Source of the DNA: Sanderia malayensis
Taxonomy: Eukaryota; Cnidaria; Scyphozoa; Semaeostomeae; Pelagiidae
DNA length: 64,000 nt
Direction of reading: 5' to 3'
Assembly (NCBI GenBank): GCA_013076295.1
Contig: RQOL01000919.1
Location: 1-64,000, forward strand
A model generated the notes under the pieces. That model had not been told where the DNA came from and made no database searches. It saw only the letters and a program-made list of their open reading frames with translations. Positions 40,455 through 52,192 of the stretch are shown here, piece after piece (positions within the stretch are counted from its first letter, which is position 1; every line of letters begins with the position of its first letter). Position numbers and translations under genes: made by a program.

Positions 40455-40781
40455 ATGGAGGACGATTTGAAAGCCATCGCAAAAACATCCCGCAACAGAG
40501 CTGCACGTTTAGAGCAAACGTGCAGCTTCATCAACAAAAACACACAACTAGCAAACAACTGCTATCAGAAAATTTGTAATTGGAACCACGTAGCAAAGGC
40601 AAAAGTGAAAGAGGGAATGGCCAGAGCAAAGTATAACGAAAAACTAGCAATGAAATTGTTAGAGAAACACTTCCAGCAAACACTAGAACTATCACTCCAA
40701 GAAGACGACTTCGACGTCAGCATGTTGCCACCAGACGAAACGCAGCCACAACAAGAACAGCCACACCCTACTGAACTTTAA
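40455..40781 (+). CDS. ORF of unknown function, helical with a Q/P-rich tail
   Basis: A 108-residue ORF starting MEDDLKAIAKTS directly after a TTTTTAGC sequence that could be a splice acceptor. Residues about 5-85 look helical with many Lys, Ala and Asn; the tail is acidic then Gln/Pro-rich (PDETQPQQEQPHP). I recognise no family. It is longer and better composed than the chance ORFs around it. It could be an exon or a small transposon protein. Confidence 0.35.
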   Translation: MEDDLKAIAKTSRNRAARLEQTCSFINKNTQLANNCYQKICNWNHVAKAKVKEGMARAKYNEKLAMKLLEKHFQQTLELSLQEDDFDVSMLPPDETQPQQEQPHPTEL

Positions 40782-41149
40782 CAAAACGACGAGTCCCAAC
40801 CACAGGTAAACGACTACAAACCTAACGATGACAACAGCAGAGAATAACAGATGCATAACAACAACTAACTAACAGCAACTATAACTAACAGGCACCAAAA
40901 CTTTTAAAATCACAGCAACATACATCTTCCTTATACCGGCAATATGTTGACGTCGAAGTCACAATCATTTGACCAAACTTTCTTCTGTTATTTTTACTAT
41001 ACATATATATTTACTATATTCTGAACATAATTTTCATAATTATTCTAATTATTATCTCTTATTGTTATTTCTAATTGTTATTTAATACTTTCCAATTTTA
41101 AAATTTTATTTCCTCAATTATACACTTACAGCGAAAGTCAGTTTTATCC

Positions 41150-41545
41150 ATCGATTTGTCTCAGATCAAAGGCCAAAACAAAAGAAGCCCACCCCACTTT
41201 TGTTTAAGATCGCTGTTCAACTCAGATCGAAGGCGAAACAATAACAACCCACCACACTTTTGTTTAAGATCGCTGTTCAACTCAGATCAAAGGCCAAACA
41301 ATAACAACCAACCCCACTTTTGTTTAAGATCGCTATTCAACTAAGATCGAAGGCCAAACAATAACAATCCACCGCACTTTTGTTGAAGATCGCTATTCAA
41401 CTCAGCTCGAAGGCCAAAACAACAGAAACGCACCCCTTTTTTGTTTAAGATCGCTGTTCAACTCAGATCGAAGGCCAAACAATAAAATCCCACCACACTT
41501 TTGTTGAAGATCGCTGTTCCACTCAAATCGAAGGCCAAAACACTA
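41150..41545 (+). repeat. Satellite array, left arm (about 6-7 units of 60-61 bp)
   Basis: The unit contains CACTTTTGTTTAAGATCGCTGTTCAACTCAGATCGAAGGCC. The unit is the reverse complement of the satellite at 43985-45850, apart from divergence. The last copy runs directly into the Harbinger terminal sequence at 41546. Confidence 0.9.
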
Positions 41546-42286
41546 GGGAGGTGGTGTGCGAAGCGCGCCAGTCTCCCTAGGCAACAGTATAAGATAGTAA
41601 AAGGAAAATTGAAGGGTGGCCTTGATTCCATTAGTAAACTAAGACACATTGTTCCCCAATTGAAACTATTTCAAGTATACTGGGCATTGGTTGAAAGTCA
41701 CTTTAGATATGGAAATATATTATGAGGTAACCTATCTGAAACTAAATTCCAAAATCTGCAGAAATTACAAGATAGAGCAATTCGTCTTATCCAGTCTGCA
41801 CCCATTAAGGACACAAAACAGTCTACAACTCTAAATGTCAAAGAATTAATTACGTTTGACAGGCAGTTATAGTGTACAAAATTCTACAGAACAATGCCCT
41901 GACGTCCTTAAGCAGAAGTTCCAAAGGAGGTCTCAGATTTCAACATACGAACCAGAGGACAAATGGAGGCCAAATGACCTCCAAGTGCTAAGGGCCTGTT
42001 TGCATGGAAGTGGACTGACCCACTTAACCGGGCTGGCTAGCATGAGTGAAATACAAGTAAAATATGAATTTCGTTGTTATGTCTAGTTGCGTAAAATAGG
42101 CAGAGAGATCTCCGATGACTGAGATTTGCAAGAACAATAAATTCCTTTGTTATTTCTTAGCATGCTTACATGAATAGCGGGCCAGCCCGGGTAGGTGAGG
42201 TGATAATGCAAATTGAATAAGAACACATGTGCAACTATTTTGGCTCGATTTTGTATTTGTATGGGCTTTTATTCTTGACTGAAATC

Positions 42287-43112
42287 ATGGCTGCTAGCAA
42301 GACCCTGGATGCAAAGAAAAGACAATTTAAATGGTAATCTGAAATGGTGAACAGTCTTTTGGTCTGTTTACAAGCCTATAAGGCTAAAATGGAGTTTCAA
42401 CGACTCAATTTTGACGGTGACAGGCCCGCTCAATATCGAGAAATGAGAACAGAAATGGAAAAGATGTACGCAAAAGATGGAATGTTTGGGCCTGTCGAGT
42501 TATCAACTTCACCAACACCTCTCGGCAAATTATCAAAAGAAGACAGAGAAAAATATTCCAAAAAAAGGAAGAAGCAAGCAGCATGAAAAAAGGTCATCAT
42601 AGAATTGTGAAGAAATTGAAAGAAATTGGACAGAATTTCTCGAAAGCTCTCACTGCCGGAAGCAGAAGTGGGAATGGAAAATTTGTTTACGAATTTTTAG
42701 TTGGCATTTGGGGTGGATCAGTTACTACTGAACCAGTTGTGTGTGGAGTTACATCATTTGCGAATCTTCTTCAGGCTCCTGAAGTAGAAAAAGAGATCCG
42801 TGATGATGTGATGTAGAAAATTCAATTCTGAAACCATCTGACATGTTCAATAATGCCTTGGGAAATATCACTGCATCAATGACAGTGCTTGTAAACAACA
42901 TTTGCAAGTCCATTGAAATGCTTTCACAAGCAATGATTGTTGCAAATCAGACAAGGCATTCCGTAAACAAAAGTTGCTTTACCAAAATCCTGGTATGACT
43001 GCTGCATAGACTAGAGAAATGTACCATACAAAAACAAACACTCCATACCATCATCCAAGTCAGTCTTTCCAGCAGCAACAACATGTTGAAGAAAATGTTT
43101 ACCAATCACTAT
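42287..43112 (+). pseudogene. Harbinger Myb/SANT-like partner protein, broken
   Basis: ATG 42287 begins MAASKTLDAKKRQFKW, and a TAA follows at once (42335-42337). The same frame continues with the Myb-like helices (VCLQAYKAKMEF, QYREMRTEMEKMY, FGPVEL). A frame change near 42583 leads to a segment with GSRSGNGKFVYEF and IWGGS, and further fragments to about 43112 end in a glutamine-rich tail. In PIF/Harbinger elements this protein brings the transposase to the ends and the nucleus. At least two lesions make it non-functional. Confidence 0.6.
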
Positions 43113-43279
43113 AAAATTCTGACCTATATGTCTGGACATTGATAAAATACATTTTTGAACATTTGGACAGTATATAATTATAATTCCTCAATTCCTCACT
43201 ATTATTATTATTATATAATAATTATAATTAAAATTATAGATATTCACTATGATAATATACTATCATACTGTAGATAATC

Positions 43280-43923
43280 AAGGTTCAATGTAATGTACTT
43301 TGTTAAAATGTCCCTAACAAGTTCTCTCTCACTGTTATCACATGAAAAAATCCGATCAGGTACGTTTTTGTTCCTGCAGCTGATGCTACTTGGATTTCGG
43401 ACTTCACTAATTCTTCAGCAATATATGTCTTGGCATTCCCATCACAAATCTCATATTCTTTCATACAGTGAGGTAAAAGTGGGTATGCAGGTCACCAATC
43501 AAATAAACTGTTTGGAAAGTTCCTGGTAATGTCTCATCTCTGAGTCGTTTACTAGTTTCAGAATTTGAAAAAATTTTGCATTGTGTACGCTGCCTGGCCA
43601 TCTGCAGTCTACATCCATGAACATGCCTTTTTAATCACAAACAGCCTGAACATTTAATGAATATTAACCTTTTTTGACAAAAAATCCTGCGAATGATCAA
43701 CTCGTTTCTTTATTGCAGCATGAGCGCCATGAACACAACCGAATGCCTGAACCATTCCATATTTTCCTTCAAATTCTGCAACTTTTCTTCTAATTTCATC
43801 TTCATTCTTGGGTAACTTCATGTATTTTGGTCCAAGCATTGTTGTAATGGTTTCACAAACTTGAAAAGTCACGTGAGACACAGTTGATGTAGCAATTCCA
43901 AAACTATTTGCATTCATCTGCAA
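43280..43923 (-). pseudogene. Harbinger DDE transposase remnant with mutated catalytic residues
   Basis: The open start (43654-43923, 89 residues) has the helix-turn-helix block NSFGIATSTVSHV and then GCVHGAHAAIKK, where the usual Asp of GCVDGTH is His. Further left in shifting frames are LNVQAVCD, KGMFMDVDCRWPGSVHNAKFF (second Asp replaced by Asn) and a PLL-type TSLYER block. Stops separate these pieces. The strand and order relative to the Myb-like gene fit a Harbinger element. Inactive. Confidence 0.65.
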
Positions 43924-43984
43924 AGATCCAGTATTCTATAAATAACTAGGAAGGCTGGCGTGCTTTGCATGCCACCTCCCTATA

Positions 43985-45850
43985 GTTGGCCTTCGATGGA
44001 GTGGAACAGCAATCTTCAATAAAAGTGGGGTGGGCTTTCCATTGTTATTGCCTGCCATCTGAGGGGGACAGCGATCTTAAACAAAAGTGGGGTGGGCTAT
44101 CCATTGTCATTGCCTGCAATCTGAGGGGAACAGCGATCTTAAACAAAAGTGGGATGGGATTTCCATTGTCATTGCCTGCGATCCGAGGGGAACATTGATC
44201 TTAAACAAAGGTGGGGTGGGATTTCCATTGTTATTGCCTCCACTCTGTGGGGAACAGCGATCTTAAGGAAAGGTGGGTTGGGATTTCCATTGTCATTGCC
44301 TCCGATCTTAGGGAAACAGTGATCTTAAACAAAACTGGGACAGGATTTCCATTGTTATTGCCTGCCATCTGAGGGGGACAGCAATCTTAAACAAAAGTGG
44401 GGTGGGCTATCCATTGTCATTGCCTGCAATCTGAGGGGAACAGCGATCTTAAACAAAAGTGGGATGGGATTTCCATTGTCATTGCCTGCGATCCGAGGGG
44501 AACATTGATCTTAAACAAAGGTGGGGTGGGATTTCCATTGTTGGGAAACAGTGATCTTAAACAAAACTGGGACAGGATTTCCATTGTCATTGCCTCCGAT
44601 CTGAGGGGAACAGCGATCTTAAGCAAAGGTGGGATGGGATTTCCATTGTCATTGCCTCCTCCGATCTGTGGGGAACAGCGATCTTAAGCAAAGGTGGGGT
44701 GGGATTTCCATTGTCATTGCCTCCGATCTGAGGGAGACAGTGATCTTAAACAAAAGTGGGATAGGATTTCCATTGTCATTGCCTCCGATCTGAGGGGAAC
44801 AGCGATCTTAAGCAAAGGTGGGGTGGGATTTCCATTGTCATTGCCTCCGATCTGAGGGGAACAGCGATCTTAAGCAAAAGTGGGGTGGGATTTCCATTGT
44901 CATTGCCTCCGATCTGAGGGAAACAGTGATCTTAAACAACAGTGGGATAGGATTTCCATTGTCATTGCCTCCGATCTGAGGGGAACAGCAATCTTAAGCA
45001 AAAGTGGGATGGGGTTTCCATTGCTATTGCCTCCGATCTGTGGGGAACAGCGATCTTAAGCAAAGGTGGGGTGGGATTTTCATTGTCATTGCCTCCGATC
45101 TGAGGGGAACAGCGATCTTAAGCAAAGGTGGGGTGGGATTTCCATTGTCATTGCCTCCGATCTGAGGGGAACAGCGATCTTAAGCAAAAGTGGGGTGGGA
45201 TTTCCATTGTCATTGCCTCCGATCTGAGGGAAACAGTGATCTTAAACAACAGTGGGATAGGATTTCCATTGTCATTGCCTCCGATCTGAGGGGAACAGCA
45301 ATCTTAAGCAAAAGTGGGATGGGGTTTCTATTGCTATTGCCTCCGATCTGTGGGGAACAGCGATCTTAAGCAAAGGTGGGGTGGGATTTCCATTGTCATT
45401 GCCTCCGATCTCAGGGAAACAGTGATCTCAAGCAAAGGTGGGGTGGGATTTTCATTGTCATTGCCTCCGATATGAGGGGAACAGCGATCTTAAACAAAGG
45501 TGGGGTGGGATTTCCATTGTTATTGCCTCCACTCTGTGGGGAAAAGCGATCTTAAGGAAAGGTGGGTTGGGATTTCCATTGTCATTGCCTCCGATCTCAG
45601 GGAAACAGTGATCTTAAACAACAGTGGGATAGGATTTCCATTGTCATTGCCTCCGATCTGAGGGGAACAGCAATCTTAAGCAAAAGTGGGATGGGGTTTC
45701 TATTGCTATTGCCTCCGATCTGAGGGGAACAGCGATCTTAAGCAACAGTGGGGTGGGGTTTCCATTGTCATTGCCTCCGACCTGAAGGGAACAGCGATCT
45801 CAAGCAAAGGTGGGGTGGGATTTTCATTGTCATTGCCTCCGATGTGTTTC
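43985..45850 (-). repeat. Satellite array, right arm (about 30 units of 60-62 bp)
   Basis: The unit contains GGGATTTCCATTGTCATTGCC, TCCGATCTGAGGGGAACAGCG and ATCTTAA-CAAAGGTGGGG; copies differ by point changes. There are higher-order repeats, for example a block of several units at about 44770-45060 recurs at about 45070-45370. It is inverted relative to 41150-41545. ORFs in it are artefacts. Confidence 0.92.
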
Positions 45851-46990
45851 ATAATATGGTGATGTAAGTGGGACGAAAAGGGATCCTCAACTAAAGTTTT
45901 GATAGTTTTTGCCAAATTCTAAAAATAGCTCCCTTTTCATCAATACCTGAGACAATGGTTTTAGCGACAAAATATGACTATGCTATTCTCTTACCCAATT
46001 TGAGATTCCAATTGCTATAGCTACATTCTGTCAATGGAGAATAGCCTCAGAACTCCATGGTCAGATTCTGGGAAGTCTTTTGTTTTGTAACGCAGCCAGG
46101 GCATATTTGAGTACTTGGGTGAAACATCGTTAAGTTTAGAATTTGTCTGTTATTTTGGATAAAATATCAGTTCACATGCACTTTTCCCGAATTAAAATCA
46201 GCCAGTTTCATGGAGAAAAGACAACATTGGGAGCCTTTTCACAATGGAGCGTAAATGAATACTTCACTTTACTTGCATCCATCCAATGTAGATCGGACAA
46301 CCATTTCAATCACATTTTCGAGAATTGCAAGATTTTCTCTCTCAGATAGCACATGCGTTGTTATTGGAAGTCCAGTGGAATGTGATACAAATTCTGCCTT
46401 CCTGGATACGTAAGAGATTACCCTTGGCAACAAAGCATCAGATTGTGGATGTGCTGGCTTTAGCCCATTTTTAGGAAACACATTGAATATCCAACATATC
46501 AAATGAAAAATAGTGCGGTCAACCCTGATATGACTCAGCACCAGAAAGCCGTTCGCTCAAAGTTCCATTTGAGGACAAAATCTTAGTACCTTGGTTAAAT
46601 GCTGGCACATCTCTGCAAGTACTGCCAGTATTGAAAAAAGGAAAACACTGAACAGTTTTTCGAGCCCGTCGCTAACGTTATATGAAGTTTTTAAAACGAC
46701 TTTAGGAAGAATTAAAGGTAAAAAACAAAAGAGAATAGAGGTGGAAATTTGAATCCTCCAGAAGGGCAAGGCAATTCTTTTGAAAAAAACAATAGACTTC
46801 CTGGGAAAGTTTTTAATTGAGAAAAAGCTCAATATCTCGAAAACGAAAGAGAAATTCACGAAAAGCAATTGTCATTTTACTTCACAAGGATACGTCAAAC
46901 AGATTGATGCGTCTTTCGCTGTAGAATGAGTTCAGTGACAACGGAAGGCGAGTTTTCTTTTGTTTAGAGCACTTCACGTGACATCGCTTT
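45851..46990. other. Stretch without recognisable feature
   Basis: About 1.1 kb with only short ORFs and no domain motif. It may contain the end of the satellite-armed element. Confidence 0.5.
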
Positions 46991-46993
46991 TAT

Positions 46994-47165
46994 ATATTAC
47001 TAGCTGGGGGTGCTCGTGTACGCTCGCTTCCCGGAGCCCGTCAAGTAAAAAAGCTTAATGTGGTTGGCGCACTTCGTGTGCTGCAATCGCTACCGCTCAT
47101 GCCTCTTTCGACCCCATATACAGTGATTTGGCTCGCCCTCGCTCCCCTGTCTATCTATTGTCACG
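46994..47165 (-). repeat. Dispersed repeat, copy 2
   Basis: Inverted homologue of 30958-31118, with the same core (CACTTCGTGTGCTGCA, CATGCCTCTTTCGACCCC) and a GCTCGTGTACGCTCGCTTCCCGG end. A TACTAGCTGGGG junction marks one edge. Confidence 0.7.
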
Positions 47166-48676
47166 ATTGTAGTGTTTAATATGCATGGAAAATAGTTTTA
47201 GCGATCAGCCTCGTTATCATTTCAAAATCCTCGTTCTCATCAGATAGGTCTCGTACTGATGATACAGTAGATAAGATGTAACATCAAAGTTTGTTTTGTT
47301 TTAGGGACAACAACAAGTAGCCTGCTATTAGTTGAGTGCATCCATTGACACTTGCCAGTGGTCCTTGGTCAACCTAATATATACAGTAAAGGAACATCTA
47401 TGATCAGGATCCAGAATTTAAATTAATGTTGACTTACAGAGGTATGGTTTTGTGTCCATGACAAGATGACACTGATGCATTGAATTTTGATAAATTGATA
47501 GGTATGTAGCCTCGAATACTTGCGTTTGTACAATGATGTACATCAGTAGATCTACAAAGTGAAAGAGACAAATTATATTCTATTTAACATGTTGGTTTAT
47601 TACTATCAAGGGTAATAAAGAATGAGATTTGGATAAGATAGCCCTTGGGTGCCAAATATGTTGTTAGGGAAAATTGCTCTTTCATAATTATCAACTTTGT
47701 TTAACTGGAATAACAATTGGGACTTTCTTCACTGTATCGTAACGTAGTATTAAGAATATATTAAAAGCCCCTACAGCAAAAATTAAGTTTGACTCAAGTA
47801 ACAATAGTTTCCTTTCCTTCACATGATTAAGAGGGTCCATTAAGCATGGATGAATAAATATAAATGAGGAATTTGAAAAAGGCTGCTTTACACCATGTGC
47901 TGTTTGGTGGTGTGGTCATTATAGGATAGCAATCAGCATTTGGTAAACAATAGGATACAATAGGAAGGTGGGGAAATTTATGGATCTACTTCAATATAGG
48001 TCACAGAGAGCTTCACATCTTAACAGAAAGTTCAGGAATAATCTTAAATGAAGAGAGAATCTGTGGAGTTTAATTTTCTATTGATGTTGATTCAATGTAT
48101 CTCAATATAAAAAGAAATAAAGAAATGAATATTGTTGAGTATGACATTACAGACAAAACAGACCATGTAATGCAATTGCCACCAAAAAGCTTTATTAAAT
48201 TAAATCAAGTACAAAGATTTCCACGGCTGGGACTGGTTTTACATTAGTTTCAATCATATAGAACATAAGTTTAAGCACCAGACACCCTGGATAATCAATG
48301 CAAAAGTACTTCATAATCATCATCAATGGGATAGGAATTGCAAGGTGAAAGGAGTTTCATAGGAGTATTGGTCTCGGGTTGTAAGGCAAAGAAGGCAGCC
48401 ACAAAGTAAAAAGAATCGTCAAAAAAAATATTAACCAAATTAAAGCCACTGGAACATGTGGGTACAGCATTATACACTCTTTCCCAAAACATTAAATATA
48501 AAAAGCCATGAAACATAAGCAGAGTTGTCAATTTTGGCGTCAAGAAACTATATGTTAACAATGAGTGAAATACAATTGGCCTAAGGAATTATATGGGAAC
48601 TTGAATGGGGTGAAACTAAAAATATACTCTACTTACCCCTGAGCTGCGACAAAATGAATGTTTACAGTGGACTGTA
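47166..48676. other. Non-coding or decayed sequence; one segment resembles 56580-56890
   Basis: No gene can be called. The minus-strand frame at 48295-48561 (88 residues, with FYFVAAFFALQ) is similar in sequence and frame to a segment at about 56580-56890, so the two may be decayed exons of a duplicated gene or copies of one repeat. Confidence 0.35.
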
Positions 48677-48890
48677 TAAGGCCGCGTTTAGGTCGTGTTG
48701 AATTTATTTCAAACAAGATTTGAATGAGTTTGACGTAAATTCAGCCGTATAATGTGCCATTTTAATTAAGTGCTGCACTTTGAATTACGTGCATCAGGAT
48801 TTGCCGAACTTAATTGCCAAGTTCGACATAAGTACAGCGTTGTTTTATATGTATGGCCGCATATAGGTCGAATTTAATCAAAATTCCATC

Positions 48891-50943
48891 GGCGGATTTG
48901 CAGTTTACGGACAACGCCCAAATGGGGTTAATTATATATCAATCGATAGCCACTGACCTGCTGAGTGTGAATCTGCAATAATATTTGCGGAAGACCCCCC
49001 GCATTCAAAAGTTATGCCAGATGGTGACATCCATCAAGATAGGATGTCACCATCTCCATCCGGCTGCCATACACTGCCTTAATATTTTGCTTTGCTCGGG
49101 CCCAGTATGCTTGCACCCCATTTATGTGAACACCCGTAACAGGATTCACAAAGTGAAGCTGATGTATAACTACATCGTGCTGGTAGCCGAGGGGCGGTAG
49201 GTTTTGATACGTAGCCCACCCATCAAAATTAATGGTGGTCCCCGGTATAACATACTGTTGGATGTTAGGAAAAAGAGTAGCCTCATCTCTATGATCAACA
49301 AATTGTAAATAGCCAACTTTTGTCTTTCGGTCGTAAATTCCAAACACCCACTGCTGGTGTTGCTGCCTTCTGGCACCTCTGTTATACTTGCCTTTGATCA
49401 TGACGCTTTCATCGATCTCCACGATCCGGCCCGGTCCACCCAGTCTGATGTTCAGTGTGAGGAGCTTGCGGGTGCATTCCTCCCTCATATAATTGAACCA
49501 ATCCACTACCGTGTGTTCAGCTAGCGACAATGCAACCATCACTGTCGACAGCAGCATCCCGACGCACCAGCAATAGGTCAGTGCCAGCAACACTCCCAGT
49601 GACAGATGGAAACCAGCAAAGAAAGACTCGCCCCGGACAGTTTGGTACCAGTACACCCTCTGCCATTGCATCGCCACCTGAAGCCATCGGTTCCATCACA
49701 TGGCGAGGGGATCATTTGTCTGCGGCAATTTCTTCGACGACAGCGCATTTGCCGCTTCAACAGATTGTGACCATGCATCCAATCGATGATACCGCGCTGG
49801 TCGAGACGAACAATTTCGAATAATTCAAAGAGATTCATGTTTATTTCAATTATAGTTAACGATAGCGAAGATGTGGACGTGTAGGTTTGGTACAGAAAAT
49901 GACCAACGAGGTACGTCTCCTAACTCCATTATATACCAACCCAGGATAATACATGTCACTTTCGGCACCATGGCCAATACTCATCACATGCGCCTGTCAA
50001 TCCATAACTGGTTTCTTAGGAAAGTCAGCATTCATATTCGGGTGAAAGTTGACATACAAGAAGGGTTCTTGATGAAAAGGGACCATGATCAATGAATCTT
50101 CTCAACGATCACTTAACAAGTACCATTAACCATAGACATGGAGACACCACACTGCCCAGCCCGTGATGACTTTTGTCTCCCTCGGCCGTTTCCGTTAGAT
50201 AGCATCGAATGGTATAGATACCTTCGGCAGGCTTACACTATTTTTAGAATCAAACCATGTAAATTGTCTGGCTGTGACAGTTTGCACTGCCATCAATGAT
50301 TGGAGAGGTACAAGAACAAGAACAAGTACAAGTAAACCACAAGTAAAAGCAACAGTAAATCTATAAATAAAAATAAGATACCAACAATGTAAATATAAAA
50401 GACTGTAACATAAACAACGTCTAGGTCGAATAGATCATTTGAGTGAAATGTTCTCTGACAAATTTTGAGAGATGGTTATTAGTACGATTTTTTGGATTTT
50501 GCTATGACTATTTCCATTTTTAAAATGTTGTTTTATTTTTCAATATCAAATGTGTTACACAGGACACGATGTGATTTACTTCATTGTGCGCTTCTTAACC
50601 CTTACGTAACCCTAACCCTTGCGTAACCCTAATCCACTCCAGTATTGCCCACCTTTACACTCGCCCACCTTTGCAGTCTTGTAGTCTGGTAGCCCTAACA
50701 GTCACCGAAGCTTCCCGGGCTCGACTTGCAGCCATAACACTCACCCACCTTTGCGTACTCCCGCCCACCTTTGAGACATTAGCGAAACGTGTGCGTTAGG
50801 CCCCCAAAGAAAAAGGGGCATAACTTTTGAATGCGGGGGTCTTCCACAAATATTATTGCAGATTCACACTCAGCAGGTCATTGGCTATCGCTGGATATAT
50901 AATTAACCCCATTTCGGCGTTGTCCATAAACTGCAAATCCGCC
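48891..50943. mobile_element. Merlin DNA transposon, complete with target duplication
   Basis: The ends are inverted repeats of about 127 bp starting GGCGGATTTGCAGTTTA (48891-49017 and 50817-50943). The 9-bp sequence AATTCCATC flanks both sides (48882-48890 and 50944-50952), as expected for the 8-9 bp duplications of Merlin/IS1016-like elements. It carries one leftward transposase gene. The 49839-50816 part is non-coding, with repeated phrases CGCCCACCTTTG and GTAACCCTAA. Confidence 0.93.
49012..49838 (-). pseudogene. Merlin (ISXO2-like) transposase, frameshifted
   Basis: The N-terminal ORF (49578-49838) contains a cysteine/arginine-rich zinc-binding segment (CRRRNCRRQM, WRCNGRGC). A frame change near 49640 leads to the main ORF (49012-49677). 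The catalytic core has VEIDES (first Asp), RGARRQQHQQWVFG, and NFDGWATYQ (second Asp). The third position reads VQAYWARAK, with Gln in place of the usual Glu. With the frameshift and the missing Glu the enzyme is inactive. The C-terminal codons overlap the left inverted-repeat edge. Confidence 0.85.
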
Positions 50944-50984
50944 AATTCCATCTATGCGCATGCGAACTAGCTATTTGTCAACAA

Positions 50985-52025
50985 ATGGCCGATGCAAAGA
51001 AAATGGAGAACAAATTCGATGTTGTCGACTCTGAGCTTGACGAGGAAATTGCCCCTTTGTCAGATGAGGAAAATAGTTCAGACGACAATGCAGAACTAAA
51101 TAAAATTAACTATGGGATTGTTACAAAGAAAAAAGGTGAAAACAAAAAAGGGCGCAAATGTGTTTGGAAAGAGAGTTTTGTAGATGATCTTGTTGATGTC
51201 ATTCTGGATAACCAAAAGTACAAGGAAAAACGTCTCCTAGCAAACGTAAAGAAAGTTAAAAATGGCGAGTATTACCAAAAAGTAATTGATGAAGTTACAG
51301 AAACGTGTGGTGAAAGGGGGGAAATTTACAACTATGATGTCTAACAGACAAGAAACAAATTCAAAAGATGTGTTGGGCTGCGTAGGGAAGCTGCCTTGAA
51401 GGTCAAAACAGCTTCTGGAATAAAAAGATTCCAGGAAGACAAAGAGTTTGGCCGCTGGTTTAGCAAATTATATCCAGTCATTACTTCAATGGTAAATTGT
51501 CAGCCACAACAAGCCATTGAGCCTGGAGATATATTTGAAGATAGTGATGCTTCTTTGCCAGGCACAGATAATGCCAATGATCAGCTATCAACTCCACTAG
51601 CTGTAACTTCTTTGCAAGGAAAAAAGAGAAAGGTATTGTTTGTTCCAGAGCACGACAGTGCTCGCAAGTCAAAGAAATTAACAACTGAGAAATTCATGAA
51701 TGAAACGAGTCAGTCAATCAAAGAGTTGGGGAATGTGTTGGCTGAAGATCCAACCAAAGATTTGCTTGATTTTTTAAAAGAAGATGCAGAGCGGCAAGCA
51801 AGAAGTGATGACATGTTCATGAGTCTCATGAGAAATTTGGTAAATGGAGGACCAGCTCAGGCACAGTACATTCAGCCTCGGCCTATTCATTCTCAACCTG
51901 TTCAGTCTCAGCCTCAATGCTATAATGCTAATGCATGTCATGGAGACATTTCAAGAGTGTTGCAAGATTCAACAAATACCAGAAGCAACCAAAATTTTTC
52001 ATTCACTAACTTTTTAAGCAACTAA
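50985..52025 (+). pseudogene. Harbinger Myb/MADF-like partner protein, one nonsense codon
   Basis: The two ORFs 50985-51344 and 51396-52025 lie in the same frame. Only a TAA at 51342-51344 separates them, and the codons after it continue the conserved block (QTRNKFKRC). The protein has an acidic start, a basic patch, a Myb/SANT-like helical domain (WKESFVDDLVDVILDN...VIDEV), then TASGIKRFQ and NCQPQQAIEPG, and a Q/P-rich tail, about 346 residues in all. It is the usual companion of the leftward transposase. A single C-to-T or G-to-T change could have made the stop. Confidence 0.75.
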
Positions 52026-52192
52026 AGCGGTTAAAATCTTGGATTACTATTGAACTTGAAAATTGCAATGCAGTTAGAAACATTCTGAACAATTGACAGT
52101 TAAAATGTGTTCTCCTGTTTTTCATTCCGCAGATAATTTGTTATAGCACTTCGAACTTTGACACCCCCTGTCTCTCCTTTTTGGTAATTTTT

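Larger units (their letters stand above)
41546..43984. mobile_element. PIF/Harbinger element with satellite arms (foldback-like)
   Basis: The ends are inverted repeats of about 36 bases: AGGGAGGTGGTGTGCGAAGC... at 41546 and its complement ...GCTTTGCATGCCACCTCCCT ending near 43981. Symmetry continues outward through one satellite unit on each side and then through the two inverted arrays, so the arms appear to belong to the element. Inside are a rightward Myb-like gene and a leftward DDE transposase, the usual Harbinger pair; both are broken. The interval 41590-42280 has no recognised gene. Confidence 0.75.

Noticed and set aside
44397..44687. Cysteine-containing ORFs in the satellite
   Set aside because: They follow the repeat period and occur in several frames; no real gene.
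41150..45850. A CRISPR-like array with regular 60-62 bp period
   Set aside because: Units are contiguous without unique spacers, differ by point changes and flank a Harbinger element, so this is satellite DNA.
50590..50640. Telomere-like CCCTAA phrases
   Set aside because: Only two or three imperfect copies within the Merlin element; not a telomere array.
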